In this document: in pieces, positions 47,989-57,615 of the stretch | Layout of the letters: the number at the start of each line of letters is the position of its first letter | Numbering within the stretch: position 1 is the stretch's first letter | Origin: Bacteroidota bacterium | Lineage (GTDB): Bacteria; Bacteroidota; Bacteroidia; Chitinophagales; Chitinophagaceae | Direction: 5' to 3' | Assembly: GCA_023386235.1 (NCBI GenBank) | Contig: JAEWKC010000005.1 | Coordinates: 123,039-187,038, forward strand | DNA: 64,000 bases | Translations under genes and position numbers: made by a program | Notes under the pieces: model-generated | Databases searched by the model: none | The model's input: only the letters and a program-made list of their open reading frames with translations | What the model was told of the DNA's origin: nothing

Positions 47989-50262
47989 TTAATTATTCTT
48001 TTCAAAATTATTCCTGATAATGTTTAAAGCCGCGCCGGCTTTAAACCATTCAATTTGCTGTGCGTTATAAGTATGATTTACAGGGAACTGTTCTGTAGTG
48101 CCATCTTTATGATGCAATACTAAGGTAAGCGGTTTTACCGGTGTAAAATCAGTCAGCCCTAATATATCAATTACGTCATCTTCCAGAATTTTATCATAAT
48201 CCTCTTTGTTGGCAAAAGTCAATGCCAGCATACCTTGTTTTTTCAGGTTGGTTTCATGTATGCGCGCGAAGGATTTTACCAGTACGGCTTTTACACCCAG
48301 GTGGCGTGGTTCCATGGCAGCGTGCTCTCTTGACGAGCCTTCGCCATAGTTTTCATCGCCTACTACAATGGTACCGATGTTAGCGGCTTTGTATGCGCGT
48401 TGTGTAGCCGGCACGGCGCCATATTCATTGGTTAGTTGATTCTTTACTTTATCAGTTTGTTCGTTAAAATAATTTACAGCGCCAATGAGTAAATTGTTGG
48501 AAATATTATCGAGGTGTCCGCGGAATTTTAACCAAGGTCCGGCCATGGAAATATGATCGGTAGTACACTTTCCTTTGGCTTTAATGAGCAGGCGCAGACC
48601 TGTCATATCTTTCCCGTCCCAGGCAGGGAATGGTTCTAATAGCTGCAAACGGTTACTGTCGGGCGCAACGCTGATGGTGATGCTGCTGCCGTCTTCGGCC
48701 GGAGCCTGATAGCCGGGATCGTCTACTTCAAAGCCTTGTGCCGGTAGTTCATCGCCGGTTGGAGGGTCCAGCTTTACATCTTCGCCTTTTTCGTTTTTAA
48801 GCGTGTCGGTGATAGGATTAAATCCGAGATCACCGGCTATAGCCAGGGCTGTTACAATTTCAGGAGAAGCTACAAAAGCAAACGTATTGGGGTTGCCGTC
48901 GTTTCTTTTTGCAAAGTTTCTGTTGAAAGAGTGGATGATTGTATTTCTTTCTTTCTTTTCTGCTCCCATTCTGTCCCACATACCTATACAAGGTCCGCAG
49001 GCATTGGTATAAATAGTTGCGCCTACTTTTTCGTAAGTGTCAATGATGCCATCTCTTTGTACTGTATAGCGAATTTGTTCCGAGCCGGGGTTGATGCCAA
49101 ATTCGGCTTTTGATTTTAAGTCTTTTTCAGCTATTTGTTTCGCTACCGAATGCGCACGGCTTAAGTCTTCGTAAGAGGAGTTGGTACAAGAACCGATCAA
49201 GCCTACTTCTACTTTCAGCGGCCAATTATTTGCGATAGCCACTTCTTTCATTTTAGAAATTGGCGTTGCTAAATCAGGTGTGAATGGGCCGTTTATATGC
49301 GGCTCCAGTTCTGAAAGATTGATTTCATACACTTCATCAAAATATTTTTCAGGATCGGCATATACCTCCTCATCTCCGGTAAGATGTTCTTTAATAGTGT
49401 TGGCAATATCGGCAATATCGGCTCTGCCTGTAGCTTTCAGGTATCTTTCCATAGACTCGTCGTAGCCAAAGGTAGATGTGGTAGCGCCGATTTCCGCACC
49501 CATATTACAAATAGTACCTTTACCGGTAGCGCTCATGGAAATAGCGCCTTCACCAAAATATTCTACAATGGCGCCTGTGCCGCCTTTTACGGTAAGCAGC
49601 CCGGCCACTTTTAATATTACGTCTTTAGGTGCAGACCATCCGTTGAGTTTTCCGGTAAGCTTAATACCAATCAGTTTGGGAAATTTCAATTCCCAGGGCA
49701 GGCCGGCCATCACATCGCAGGCGTCAGCGCCGCCAACGCCAATGGCGATCATGCCTAAGCCGCCGGCATTTACTGTGTGAGAATCGGTGCCAATCATCAT
49801 GCCTCCGGGAAAAGCATAATTTTCTAAAACTACCTGGTGTATAATGCCTGCGCCGGGCTTCCAGAACCCGATGCCGTATTTATTGGATACAGAACTTAAA
49901 AAATCAAAAACTTCTTTGCTGTCGTGATTGGCGAGCGCCAGATCTTTTTCAGCGCCTTCTTTGGCTATGATAAGGTGGTCGCAGTGCACGGTAGAGGGTA
50001 CAGCTACTTTAGGCCGGCCGGCTTGCATAAATTGCAGCAAAGCCATTTGCGCGGTAGCGTCCTGCATGGCTACTCTGTCCGGCGCAAAGTTTACATAGTC
50101 GGAAGCTCGTTCAAAATTTTTGAGATCCTGATCTTGATGCAGGTGTGCGTATAATATTTTTTCAGATAAGGTTAACGGTCTTTTTACCACTTCGCGAGCT
50201 TTATTAATTTTTTCAGGTAAAGACTCATAAACCTTCTTAATCATGTCAATGTCAAAAGCCAT
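47989..50262 (-). CDS. Aconitate hydratase
   Basis: Protein of 757 aa of the mitochondrial-type aconitase group common in Bacteroidota. It interconverts citrate and isocitrate in the citric acid cycle with a 4Fe-4S cluster. Cluster Cys residues are in GSCTNSS (about 360) and NACGPCIG (about 425-430). DSHTVNAGGLG and the swivel-domain block GDENYGEGSSREHAA are clear. It is cytoplasmic and stands alone with its own terminator. The gene name differs between lineages, so I leave the symbol empty. Confidence 0.96.
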   Translation of the reverse strand: MAFDIDMIKKVYESLPEKINKAREVVKRPLTLSEKILYAHLHQDQDLKNFERASDYVNFAPDRVAMQDATAQMALLQFMQAGRPKVAVPSTVHCDHLIIAKEGAEKDLALANHDSKEVFDFLSSVSNKYGIGFWKPGAGIIHQVVLENYAFPGGMMIGTDSHTVNAGGLGMIAIGVGGADACDVMAGLPWELKFPKLIGIKLTGKLNGWSAPKDVILKVAGLLTVKGGTGAIVEYFGEGAISMSATGKGTICNMGAEIGATTSTFGYDESMERYLKATGRADIADIANTIKEHLTGDEEVYADPEKYFDEVYEINLSELEPHINGPFTPDLATPISKMKEVAIANNWPLKVEVGLIGSCTNSSYEDLSRAHSVAKQIAEKDLKSKAEFGINPGSEQIRYTVQRDGIIDTYEKVGATIYTNACGPCIGMWDRMGAEKKERNTIIHSFNRNFAKRNDGNPNTFAFVASPEIVTALAIAGDLGFNPITDTLKNEKGEDVKLDPPTGDELPAQGFEVDDPGYQAPAEDGSSITISVAPDSNRLQLLEPFPAWDGKDMTGLRLLIKAKGKCTTDHISMAGPWLKFRGHLDNISNNLLIGAVNYFNEQTDKVKNQLTNEYGAVPATQRAYKAANIGTIVVGDENYGEGSSREHAAMEPRHLGVKAVLVKSFARIHETNLKKQGMLALTFANKEDYDKILEDDVIDILGLTDFTPVKPLTLVLHHKDGTTEQFPVNHTYNAQQIEWFKAGAALNIIRNNFEKNN

Positions 50263-50437
50263 AAGAAGTTAGATTTAAATAATTTAATAAAATTGAGTAG
50301 AGCGAAATTACTGAAAATTGCTATATTTTAAAAGCGCGTATTGGATTTTTATAATTAATTTTGGCTTATTCAGAAAAAAAGATAAATTTTGTTTGATTAA
50401 TTAACTTTTGATGAATTGTTTGTTCTAACCACTTAAT

Positions 50438-50445
50438 TATTTTTG
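50438..50445 (+). promoter_or_regulatory. -7 box of the pspC gene
   Basis: TATTTTTG matches TAnnTTTG and ends only 2 nt before the ATG at 50448. If used, the transcript would start at or even inside the first codons, so either the gene is leaderless or this box is a chance match. Confidence 0.3.
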
Positions 50446-50447
50446 TT

Positions 50448-50669
50448 ATGGAAAAAATAAGGGAATTCATTGAATGGGGTGCATTTGGTGTATGTAGTAA
50501 ACTGGGTGAAAAACTGGGGATAGCTTCTTCCCGTATCCGTCTTTGGTTTATCTATATCAGCTTTCTTACACTGGGTTCGCCCATTATTGTTTATATGGCT
50601 ATGTGGTTTACCATCAACATAAGAAAATATGTTTTCTTTGCCAAACGAAACCCTGTAGAAGCCAATTAA
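50448..50669 (+). CDS. Small PspC domain protein
   Basis: Protein of 73 aa consisting of a PspC domain: FGVCSKLGEKLGIASSRIRLWFIYISFLTLGSPI forms an amphipathic lead and one membrane helix (about 34-55), followed by a basic end. PspC-type proteins sense or relay membrane stress, but short members in this phylum are uncharacterised. The S41 peptidase gene begins 18 nt later, probably the same transcript. Confidence 0.85.
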   Translation: MEKIREFIEWGAFGVCSKLGEKLGIASSRIRLWFIYISFLTLGSPIIVYMAMWFTINIRKYVFFAKRNPVEAN

Positions 50670-50687
50670 AAACACTGTTTAAATTAA

Positions 50688-52427
50688 ATGATCAAGATAC
50701 ATAAAATTTTGTTTGCCTCTCTGGCGTTGCTTTTAACCGCAACTGTCTTTTCGTGTAAAAAAGTAGTAGATAAGATTCCTGACGACGGAGGAGTAGTGAA
50801 TTTGGATACCGCAAATTCCACCTGGGTAGACAGGTTATACGATTCGGTGTTTCTTTATGCTGACCAAATTTATTACTGGGAAGATAAGCTGCCCACATAC
50901 GAAAATTTTCTGCCAAGAAAATACAAGACCTCCGATACGCTGAAGGGATTGCAGAATGAAGTTTTTCAGATTACAAGATTTGCCAAAGATGCTTCAGGAA
51001 GATCCTATGAACAAGCTATAGATTACAATCAATATGGCGAAAGAGTAGATGATAACAGGCAGGCAAAATTCTCTTACATAGTTTATACAAAAGATACTAA
51101 AAACGGTGGGGCCGTTTCTAATGTGATTGTAAACAATGATTTTACGAAAAATCTTAAAATGACGTTAGACGGAAAGGAAAATAACTTTGGTTTTGTGTTA
51201 GGCTTTATTCCTGCAAAATATTCTTATGGTACGGCTGACAGCATTGATGCCACTAAGGTTGACTCTAACAGCTACGTAAGCTTTGTGCGGTTTATTACTA
51301 AAGAATCTCCGGCTTATCATGCAGGTATGAGAAGGGGAGATTACGTTACTAAAATAAATGGAATGATTGCCAATGATGATAATATTGACGCAATTGTTAC
51401 GGCTTTGGACGGAGACCATATAGATGTAGTAACTTATAAGCCTTCTACAAAAGTGGAGAAAAACTATTCGATTAATAAAACTACTTATCAGTTTGACCCG
51501 TTCTTTAAAGATACGGTAGTAACCATTACAAGTCCTAATAATAATGTTACTAAAAAAATAGGCTACGCCGCATACAAGTCATTCACAGAGTTTGACAGCA
51601 GTTCTAAAGAACCATTGGAAAGAGTGATCAACAGATTTACATCGGAAGGTATTGAAGATTTGGTAATAGACTTACGGTATAATGGCGGCGGCTCTGTGTT
51701 CACTGCACAAAATTTTATTGATTATGTGGCTCCTACCAGTGCTAATGGCAAAGTGATGATGACGAATTATTACAATAAGCTGATGCAGGATAAAAAAGCC
51801 ACTATTCTAAAAAATCTTCCGCAGAGAGACGATAATGATAAACCGATCTCCGGCAAAACTTACTTCGATTATGATTATTCTGTATCTGCAAATACAGATC
51901 GGGTAACGAAGCAAGGCTCATTAAATTTGCCCAGAGTGTATTTCATTGTGAGCAGCAGCTCGGCATCTGCCAGTGAAATGATGATCAACAGTTTGAAACC
52001 TTTTATGAATGTAACATTAATAGGCGCTTCTTTTTCTGACAACGGCAGCAGAACGTACGGGAAGCCCATTGGCTTCTTCGAAGTAAGAATGGGCCCGGAA
52101 AATAGTAGTTTCAGTATGTGGATATCCAATTTCGAAACTAAAAACGCCAATGGCGAAGGAGGGTACTATGATGGTATGACTACTAATTATCAGGCTTTTG
52201 ATGATATACGTTATGATCTGGGAGACTCTCGCGAAAGAAGTTTTAGACAAGCCATTAGATTGATTTTAGGAGATAATGCATATACACCTCCAGTTAGCAT
52301 GTCAAGAAGCGGCGGCGCTATAAGAGCGCGTAGCAATCAGGAAGATAATTTTATGAAGGGAGTAAGAGGAATAGCGGTTGGTGCTGTAACGAACATTCAC
52401 GATATGGTAATTGATCCCGCTAAATAA
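50688..52427 (+). CDS. S41 family C-terminal processing peptidase, lipoprotein
   Basis: Protein of 579 aa. A signal peptide with lipobox FSC (Cys23) indicates a lipoprotein. After an N-terminal helical part there is a PDZ domain (about 195-265, with SPAYHAGMRRGDYVTKING) and the S41 protease domain with DLRYNGGG and SSASASEMM, whose Ser427 is the likely nucleophile; the Lys of TYGKPIG is the likely base. Tail-specific proteases clip C-termini of periplasmic proteins. It is in a two-gene unit after pspC and ends at a strong terminator. Confidence 0.92.
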   Translation: MIKIHKILFASLALLLTATVFSCKKVVDKIPDDGGVVNLDTANSTWVDRLYDSVFLYADQIYYWEDKLPTYENFLPRKYKTSDTLKGLQNEVFQITRFAKDASGRSYEQAIDYNQYGERVDDNRQAKFSYIVYTKDTKNGGAVSNVIVNNDFTKNLKMTLDGKENNFGFVLGFIPAKYSYGTADSIDATKVDSNSYVSFVRFITKESPAYHAGMRRGDYVTKINGMIANDDNIDAIVTALDGDHIDVVTYKPSTKVEKNYSINKTTYQFDPFFKDTVVTITSPNNNVTKKIGYAAYKSFTEFDSSSKEPLERVINRFTSEGIEDLVIDLRYNGGGSVFTAQNFIDYVAPTSANGKVMMTNYYNKLMQDKKATILKNLPQRDDNDKPISGKTYFDYDYSVSANTDRVTKQGSLNLPRVYFIVSSSSASASEMMINSLKPFMNVTLIGASFSDNGSRTYGKPIGFFEVRMGPENSSFSMWISNFETKNANGEGGYYDGMTTNYQAFDDIRYDLGDSRERSFRQAIRLILGDNAYTPPVSMSRSGGAIRARSNQEDNFMKGVRGIAVGAVTNIHDMVIDPAK

Positions 52428-52455
52428 AACTATAATTCATTATAAAATATTTCCA

Positions 52456-52478
52456 ACAGGCAGCACTACGCTGCCTGT
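52456..52478 (+). terminator. Terminator after the S41 peptidase gene
   Basis: Perfect 9-bp ACAGGCAGC / GCTGCCTGT with a 5-nt loop, then TTTTATT. Confidence 0.92.
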
Positions 52479-52569
52479 TTTTATTATTCACATTTCTCTT
52501 TTTTATATTATCTTTACGTTAACAAACATAGTTATAGGATTATATATTTTAATTTAGCCGCAAAAACTG

Positions 52570-54831
52570 ATGGACTTTTACCTTTTTGTAATCATTCTTC
52601 TTTTCCTTTTAGCGATAGGCGATCTTATAGTAGGTGTCAGTAACGATGCCGTAAACTTTTTAAATTCTGCCATTGGTTCCAGAGTAGCTTCTTACAGAGT
52701 AATCATCTTTGTGGCTATGCTGGGTATAGTGATAGGAGCTATGTTCTCAAGCGGCATTATGGAAATAGCCAGAAAAGGAATATTTAATCCTGAATTGTTC
52801 ACGTTCGACAAAATTATCATCATCTTTTTAGCGGTAATGCTTACCGATATTATCCTGCTGGATGTATTCAATACTTTAGGCCTGCCCACATCCACCACCG
52901 TGTCTATTGTGTTTGAGCTGTTGGGCGCCGCTTTGGCTACGGGTATATTATTTGCTTTTTCAAAAGACGATCCTATCAATACTATTTTTAGCTATATCAA
53001 TATCTCCAGTACGTTTTCTATTATTTCGGGTATTTTCCTATCAATTATTATAGCCTTTACGGCGGGTACTATTATTCAATATTTATCAAGGCTGCTATTT
53101 ACCTTTCAATACGAACGTAAAGTAAAATCCTTCGGCGCTGTATTTTCCGGATTGGGTCTTACGGCCATTGTTTATTTTTTATTGATCAAAGGCTTGAAAG
53201 GTACTACGCTCATTAGCCAGCAAAATCAGGATTGGATTACAGGTAACACTACAATCATTCTTGTAGGTATTTTTCTATTCACTACCTTGCTTTGCCTGGT
53301 GCTGCAAAGAACTGCTAAAGTAAATCCGCTGAGAATAGTGGTGCTGGCGGGTACTTTTTCTTTGGCTATGGCTTTTGCCGGCAACGATCTGGTGAATTTT
53401 ATAGGGGTGCCTATATCAGGTTTCCTGGCATATCAAAACTGGATGGCTTCGGGAGTGCCGGCAGATCAAATGTATCAAACGTATTTATCGAGCAATGATG
53501 TAATTGTACCCAATTATATGCTGTTCATTGCCGGGGTGATAATGGCGTTAACGATATGGTTGAGCGCCAAAGCCAAAAAAGTTACAGAAACAGAAGTGAA
53601 TTTGGGCAGGCAGGATGAAGGTGACGAAAGATTCAGACCCAATGCCGTTTCCAGAAGCATTGTAAATACTTCGTTGATGTTAGGCAATGTATTTGGTAAA
53701 TTTATACCTGAAAATACGCGAAGAAAATACAATATTAGTTTTCAGAAAAGCAAAATGCGTATAGCTACCAATGTACAGGAAAAATCTGCTTTCGACCTGG
53801 TGCGTGCTGCCAATAATCTTATTATAGCCTCCATTCTTATTGCATGGGCCACCTCTATGAAGCTGCCGCTTTCTACTACTTATGTATCTTTTATGGTAGC
53901 TATGGGTAGCTCGCTGGCAGATAAAGCCTGGGGCAGAGATTCAGCCGTATACAGGGTAGCAGGTGTATTAAGCGTAATTGGTGGCTGGTTCATTACGGCC
54001 TTCATAGCTTTTACCTGTTCGGCATTGTTTGCCTTCATATTGTATAAAGGCGGGCAAACAGGTACCATCATATTAGCAATAGCGGTTTTAATTTACATTA
54101 TTATATCGCATGTAAGCTTTTCAAGAAAAGAGAAAAAAGATAAGCTTGCGCAAAGTAAACTTATGCTGCTTGAACGCAGCGATATTAATGTGGTAGATCG
54201 CAACAGGCATATGGTTGCGGAGGTAGTAAAAGAAGTAGCCGATAACTACGATCTTACCATGAAAGGATTGCAGTTAAAAGATCTTAGCTTATTGGAAATG
54301 GCAGATAAAAATCTTTCAGAGTTAGTACAATACAGTTATAAAGTAAGAAGCAGAACTATTAGAAACATCAGAGAGCTGCAAACAGATGATACTAAAGTTT
54401 CTGAAATACTTATTTACAGCAGTGATTTTATTCAGGATATTGTACAATCTGCCAAATACCTGAGCAATGAAGGATTGTATTATGTAAAAAACTTACACGA
54501 GCTGTCCGACGTGGACTTCTTAACCGATCTGGTGAAGACTAATGAAGCCATGAATGAACTCTTTAGTAAAGTGGCAGTGGTTTTAAACAATACAGAAGAG
54601 TATGATTTTAATGAGATCAAAGCTTTGAGAGATACCGTGAGAACTTCTATCAACAATACATTGGAAAGAGAAGTAAAAGCCATTAACCAGCATAAATCCA
54701 GTACAAAATTGAGCGGGCTTAAAACTACTGTATATCTGCAAAGCAGAGATATACAGGCTGTGTTGATGCGTATTGTAAGGCTATATGCCAGATACGATAA
54801 AAAGATAGTGCAGGTAGAGCCGCAAGCCTAA
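52570..54831 (+). CDS. PiT family inorganic phosphate transporter with PhoU-like tail
   Basis: Protein of 753 aa. The membrane part (about 1-525) has ten or more helices and the two PiT signatures, GVSNDAVNFLNSAIG near residue 22 and AFAGNDLVNFIG near residue 278, which form the phosphate pathway. The remaining 220 or so residues are soluble and helical, resembling PhoU-like regulatory domains (tentative). Ordinary PiT proteins are 400-550 aa, so the tail is the notable part. It moves phosphate with cations across the inner membrane. It is monocistronic with a terminator formed in the rdgB 3' end. Confidence 0.92.
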   Translation: MDFYLFVIILLFLLAIGDLIVGVSNDAVNFLNSAIGSRVASYRVIIFVAMLGIVIGAMFSSGIMEIARKGIFNPELFTFDKIIIIFLAVMLTDIILLDVFNTLGLPTSTTVSIVFELLGAALATGILFAFSKDDPINTIFSYINISSTFSIISGIFLSIIIAFTAGTIIQYLSRLLFTFQYERKVKSFGAVFSGLGLTAIVYFLLIKGLKGTTLISQQNQDWITGNTTIILVGIFLFTTLLCLVLQRTAKVNPLRIVVLAGTFSLAMAFAGNDLVNFIGVPISGFLAYQNWMASGVPADQMYQTYLSSNDVIVPNYMLFIAGVIMALTIWLSAKAKKVTETEVNLGRQDEGDERFRPNAVSRSIVNTSLMLGNVFGKFIPENTRRKYNISFQKSKMRIATNVQEKSAFDLVRAANNLIIASILIAWATSMKLPLSTTYVSFMVAMGSSLADKAWGRDSAVYRVAGVLSVIGGWFITAFIAFTCSALFAFILYKGGQTGTIILAIAVLIYIIISHVSFSRKEKKDKLAQSKLMLLERSDINVVDRNRHMVAEVVKEVADNYDLTMKGLQLKDLSLLEMADKNLSELVQYSYKVRSRTIRNIRELQTDDTKVSEILIYSSDFIQDIVQSAKYLSNEGLYYVKNLHELSDVDFLTDLVKTNEAMNELFSKVAVVLNNTEEYDFNEIKALRDTVRTSINNTLEREVKAINQHKSSTKLSGLKTTVYLQSRDIQAVLMRIVRLYARYDKKIVQVEPQA

Positions 54832-54849
54832 TATTTTCTTAAAAAATTA

Positions 54850-55425
54850 CTACAGGCCATTCAAAAAATGAATGAGTTTTTGAGTGGCCTTTTTCCTGTG
54901 AGAAAAAAGATTTTTTTCGTCCATATTCATTTCTGCGAAAGTTTTATCACTTCCTTCGGGCATAAAAACAGCATCATAGCCAAAGCCTTCTGTACCGCGC
55001 CTTTCGGCAATAATGGCACCTTTGCAAATACCTTCAAAAAAATATTCTTCGCCATTCAGCAATAAAGAAATAACGGTTCTGAACTGCGCAGATCTGTCAT
55101 GGCTGTTTTGCAGTTCAAGCAGCAGTTTGTCAATATTTTTTTCACTGTCGGCAGGTTCGCCCGCGTAACGCGCGCTTTTAACGCCCGGAGCGCCGTTGAG
55201 TGCTGTTACTTCCAGGCCTGTATCTTCGCTAAAGCAATCTTTGTTTGTTATTTCAAAAATTGTTCTTGATTTTGTAGAAGCATTCTCTTGTAATGTCTCG
55301 TAAGGCTCAGGAATATCTTTATCAATGCCCGCTTCCTTCATGGTTATAATGTCAATCGCATCAGAAACTACTTTTTTTATTTCGTTTACTTTATTTTGGT
55401 TGTTGGTAGCGAATATGAGTTGCAT
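54850..55425 (-). CDS. rdgB: Non-canonical purine NTP pyrophosphatase
   Basis: Protein of 191 aa of the Ham1/RdgB family, which hydrolyses ITP, dITP and XTP to monophosphates and keeps deaminated purines out of DNA. Landmarks are FATNNQNKVNEI at the N-terminus, the SEDTGLEVTALNGAPGVKSARYAG block with the metal-binding Asp, and EGFGYDAVF and FSHRKKA near the C-terminus. It is cytoplasmic. The unknown gene 55454-55996 lies 28 nt upstream, likely one transcript. Confidence 0.96.
   Translation of the reverse strand: MQLIFATNNQNKVNEIKKVVSDAIDIITMKEAGIDKDIPEPYETLQENASTKSRTIFEITNKDCFSEDTGLEVTALNGAPGVKSARYAGEPADSEKNIDKLLLELQNSHDRSAQFRTVISLLLNGEEYFFEGICKGAIIAERRGTEGFGYDAVFMPEGSDKTFAEMNMDEKNLFSHRKKATQKLIHFLNGL
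54854..54895 (+). terminator. PiT gene terminator inside the rdgB 3' end
   Basis: AGGCCATTCAAAAA pairs with TTTTTGAGTGGCCT (one mismatch) and is followed by TTTTT. Most of it is also the last codons of rdgB on the other strand. Confidence 0.75.
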
Positions 55426-55453
55426 ATTATAAATTTAACTTTTGAAAAAATCA

Positions 55454-55996
55454 TTACAGTCCCAGCAATTTTTTGAGACCATTCCACAGTTTGCCTTTTT
55501 CTAATTTTTTTTCAGGAGTGTTTCCGTTCAGTTTATCGAGCGAAACAGCACTAAGAAGTTTACAGTTGTCGTGTGTAAAAGTAGTGTAATACACCGGTTT
55601 AGCCTTAATGGCGATTGCTTCGGGCTGTACATCAAACAAGAGTATTGCAGAAGGCGATAGTGTTTCTTTTAACTGAGAATAATCAACAGGCGTTTTCGCA
55701 ATATTCACTACTGCAATATCATCCGGTGTAAGCCGGCAGGCGTTTAAAATGCTTAATAAAAAGTTCAGATTATCTTCGCTAATAAATTTGTTGTTCTCAT
55801 CGTGCAGCAGTATGGCAACATGTTTTTTATTTTTGCCCAGCCACCAAATTTCAGAGAGTTTGCTTTGGCTTTCATTATTTTTTTTACCTTCGCGTGGTGG
55901 ATTTTTTCCTTCGGCTTCAGAAATTTGTTCTTCTGCCAAAACAAGGTTGTTTTTATAGAGTTGAGCGATAACTGTATGAGGAAGCTGATTTTCCAT
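55454..55996 (-). CDS. Conserved hypothetical protein upstream of rdgB
   Basis: Protein of 180 aa that I do not confidently recognise. A basic, Glu/Lys/Asn-rich segment lies at about 22-50, then hydrophobic strands and helices such as HVAILLHDENN and FLLSILNACRLTPDDIAVVNIA, followed by more alternating strands and a basic end. The arrangement looks like a small Rossmann- or UDG-like alpha/beta protein; no active-site motif is visible. The frame also has a GTG at 56002, but ATG 55996 is the better start. It is divergent from ilvE with only 26 nt between start codons. Confidence 0.65.
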   Translation of the reverse strand: MENQLPHTVIAQLYKNNLVLAEEQISEAEGKNPPREGKKNNESQSKLSEIWWLGKNKKHVAILLHDENNKFISEDNLNFLLSILNACRLTPDDIAVVNIAKTPVDYSQLKETLSPSAILLFDVQPEAIAIKAKPVYYTTFTHDNCKLLSAVSLDKLNGNTPEKKLEKGKLWNGLKKLLGL

Positions 55997-56022
55997 AAGC
56001 ACGAAAATAAAAAATATTTAGC

Positions 56023-57081
56023 ATGAGCAATACATTTCCTATAACAAAAATTGAGAGCAGCCGTTTTAGAGACGATCTGGATTTTGCATTTGGTAAAACA
56101 TTTACCGACCACATGTTGGTGGCCGACTATGCCAATGGCCAGTGGGAAAAAGTAGAGATTGTACCTTACCAACCTATTCCTTTTGAGCCGTCAATAATGG
56201 CTATTCACTATGGCCAGTCAATTTTTGAAGGTATTAAAGCTTATGTAAATAATAAAGGAGAAGTAGTGATATTTCGTCCGGATAAAAATTTTAAAAGATT
56301 TAATGAATCGGCAGAAAGAATGCAGATGCCCCAATTGCCGGAAGAAATATTTATCGGTGGCATGAAGCAATTGATAGCACTGGATAAGGCTTGGATCCCG
56401 AAAAAGGAAAACTACTCTTTATACATACGCCCGTTTATGTTTGCTACCGATCAATACCTGGGAGTAAGAGCTTCTAATACATATAAGTTCATTATTATAT
56501 TAAGTCCTTCGGGTCCTTATTTTGCCGCTCCTGCCAAAATATTGGTGGAAGACGAATACACCAGGGCGGCACCGGGCGGTACGGGCAGAGCCAAGAATGC
56601 AGGCAATTACGGGGCCAGCTTACGAGCCGCTGCCGATGCGCAAAAGCAGGGCTTTGACCAGGTATTGTGGACAGATCCTTACGAGCACAAATGGTTGCAG
56701 GAAGTGGGTGCCATGAACGTAATGTTTGTATTGAATGATACGATTGTTACTCCTTCGCTGGAAGAAGGCACTGTGCTGGATGGCGTTACACGCGACAGCG
56801 TAATCACCGTTCTAAAAGAAATGGGTAAAACTGTAGAAGAACGCAAAATAAATATAGACGAGCTGGTGCAGGCATATCAAAACAATAGTTTATCAGAAGC
56901 TTTTGGTACAGGCACAGCTGCCGTAATATCGCCTATACGCCAGCTTACATACAAGGGCGAGGACATGATATTTAATACCGATCATATGCCCGTGGCCTCC
57001 GAACTGGCACAAAGGCTGGCTGCTATACGTTCCGGTGAAGCAGAAGATAAATATGGCTGGATTGTAAAGGTAGAAGGATAA
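56023..57081 (+). CDS. ilvE: Branched-chain amino acid aminotransferase
   Basis: Protein of 352 aa, the longer eukaryote-like BCAT type common in Bacteroidota. It transfers the amino group between glutamate and branched-chain 2-oxo acids using pyridoxal phosphate. Family blocks are HYGQSIFEGIKAY, YIRPFMFATD, the GGTGRAKNAGNYGAS block with the cofactor-binding Lys, LDGVTRDSVI and EAFGTGTAAVISP. Cytoplasmic. No other branched-chain synthesis gene is adjacent. Confidence 0.96.
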   Translation: MSNTFPITKIESSRFRDDLDFAFGKTFTDHMLVADYANGQWEKVEIVPYQPIPFEPSIMAIHYGQSIFEGIKAYVNNKGEVVIFRPDKNFKRFNESAERMQMPQLPEEIFIGGMKQLIALDKAWIPKKENYSLYIRPFMFATDQYLGVRASNTYKFIIILSPSGPYFAAPAKILVEDEYTRAAPGGTGRAKNAGNYGASLRAAADAQKQGFDQVLWTDPYEHKWLQEVGAMNVMFVLNDTIVTPSLEEGTVLDGVTRDSVITVLKEMGKTVEERKINIDELVQAYQNNSLSEAFGTGTAAVISPIRQLTYKGEDMIFNTDHMPVASELAQRLAAIRSGEAEDKYGWIVKVEG

Positions 57082-57136
57082 TAACACCTTGAATTATTTT
57101 ATAAGAGCAGAAGATGCAACATTTTTTTATTATTTT

Positions 57137-57167
57137 TTTGGTTTACAAAAAATAAGCCGTACCTTTG
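57137..57167 (+). promoter_or_regulatory. Ribosomal rpsL-rpsG promoter
   Basis: TTTG at 57137-57140, 19-nt spacer, TACCTTTG at 57160-57167, one of the best matches in the window, as expected for highly expressed ribosomal genes. The leader is about 33 nt. Confidence 0.8.
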
Positions 57168-57205
57168 CCCTCCGAAAATTAAAATAAAAACAATCGTATT
57201 TTAGA

Positions 57206-57586
57206 ATGCCTACTATACAACAATTAGTAAGAAAAGGCCGCGAAATTATCAAAGCCAAAAGTAAATCAAGAGCGTTAGATGCCTGTCCGCAACGTCGCGG
57301 TGTGTGTACACGTGTATATACTACAACCCCTAAAAAGCCAAACTCAGCTTTGCGTAAAGTTGCAAAAGTGCGTTTGACCAATAAAATTGAAGTTATCGCA
57401 TACATTCCGGGTGAAGGACATAACCTGCAGGAGCACTCAATCGTATTGATCCGTGGTGGTCGTGTTAAAGACTTACCGGGTGTACGTTATCATATCGTTC
57501 GTGGTAGCTTGGATACCGCAGGCGTAAAAGGACGTAAACAAAGCCGTTCTAAATACGGTGCTAAGAAAGAAAAAACAGCAAAATAA
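57206..57586 (+). CDS. rpsL: 30S ribosomal protein S12
   Basis: Protein of 126 aa of the decoding centre. It has the streptomycin-linked segments TPKKPNSALRKVAKV (Lys at the usual resistance position, so no resistance change is visible) and GGRVKDLPGVRYHIVRG. The gene begins a two-gene operon with rpsG, 29 nt apart, behind a strong promoter. Confidence 0.99.
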   Translation: MPTIQQLVRKGREIIKAKSKSRALDACPQRRGVCTRVYTTTPKKPNSALRKVAKVRLTNKIEVIAYIPGEGHNLQEHSIVLIRGGRVKDLPGVRYHIVRGSLDTAGVKGRKQSRSKYGAKKEKTAK

Positions 57587-57615
57587 TTATAACAGAATAA
57601 TTTTTATACTATACA

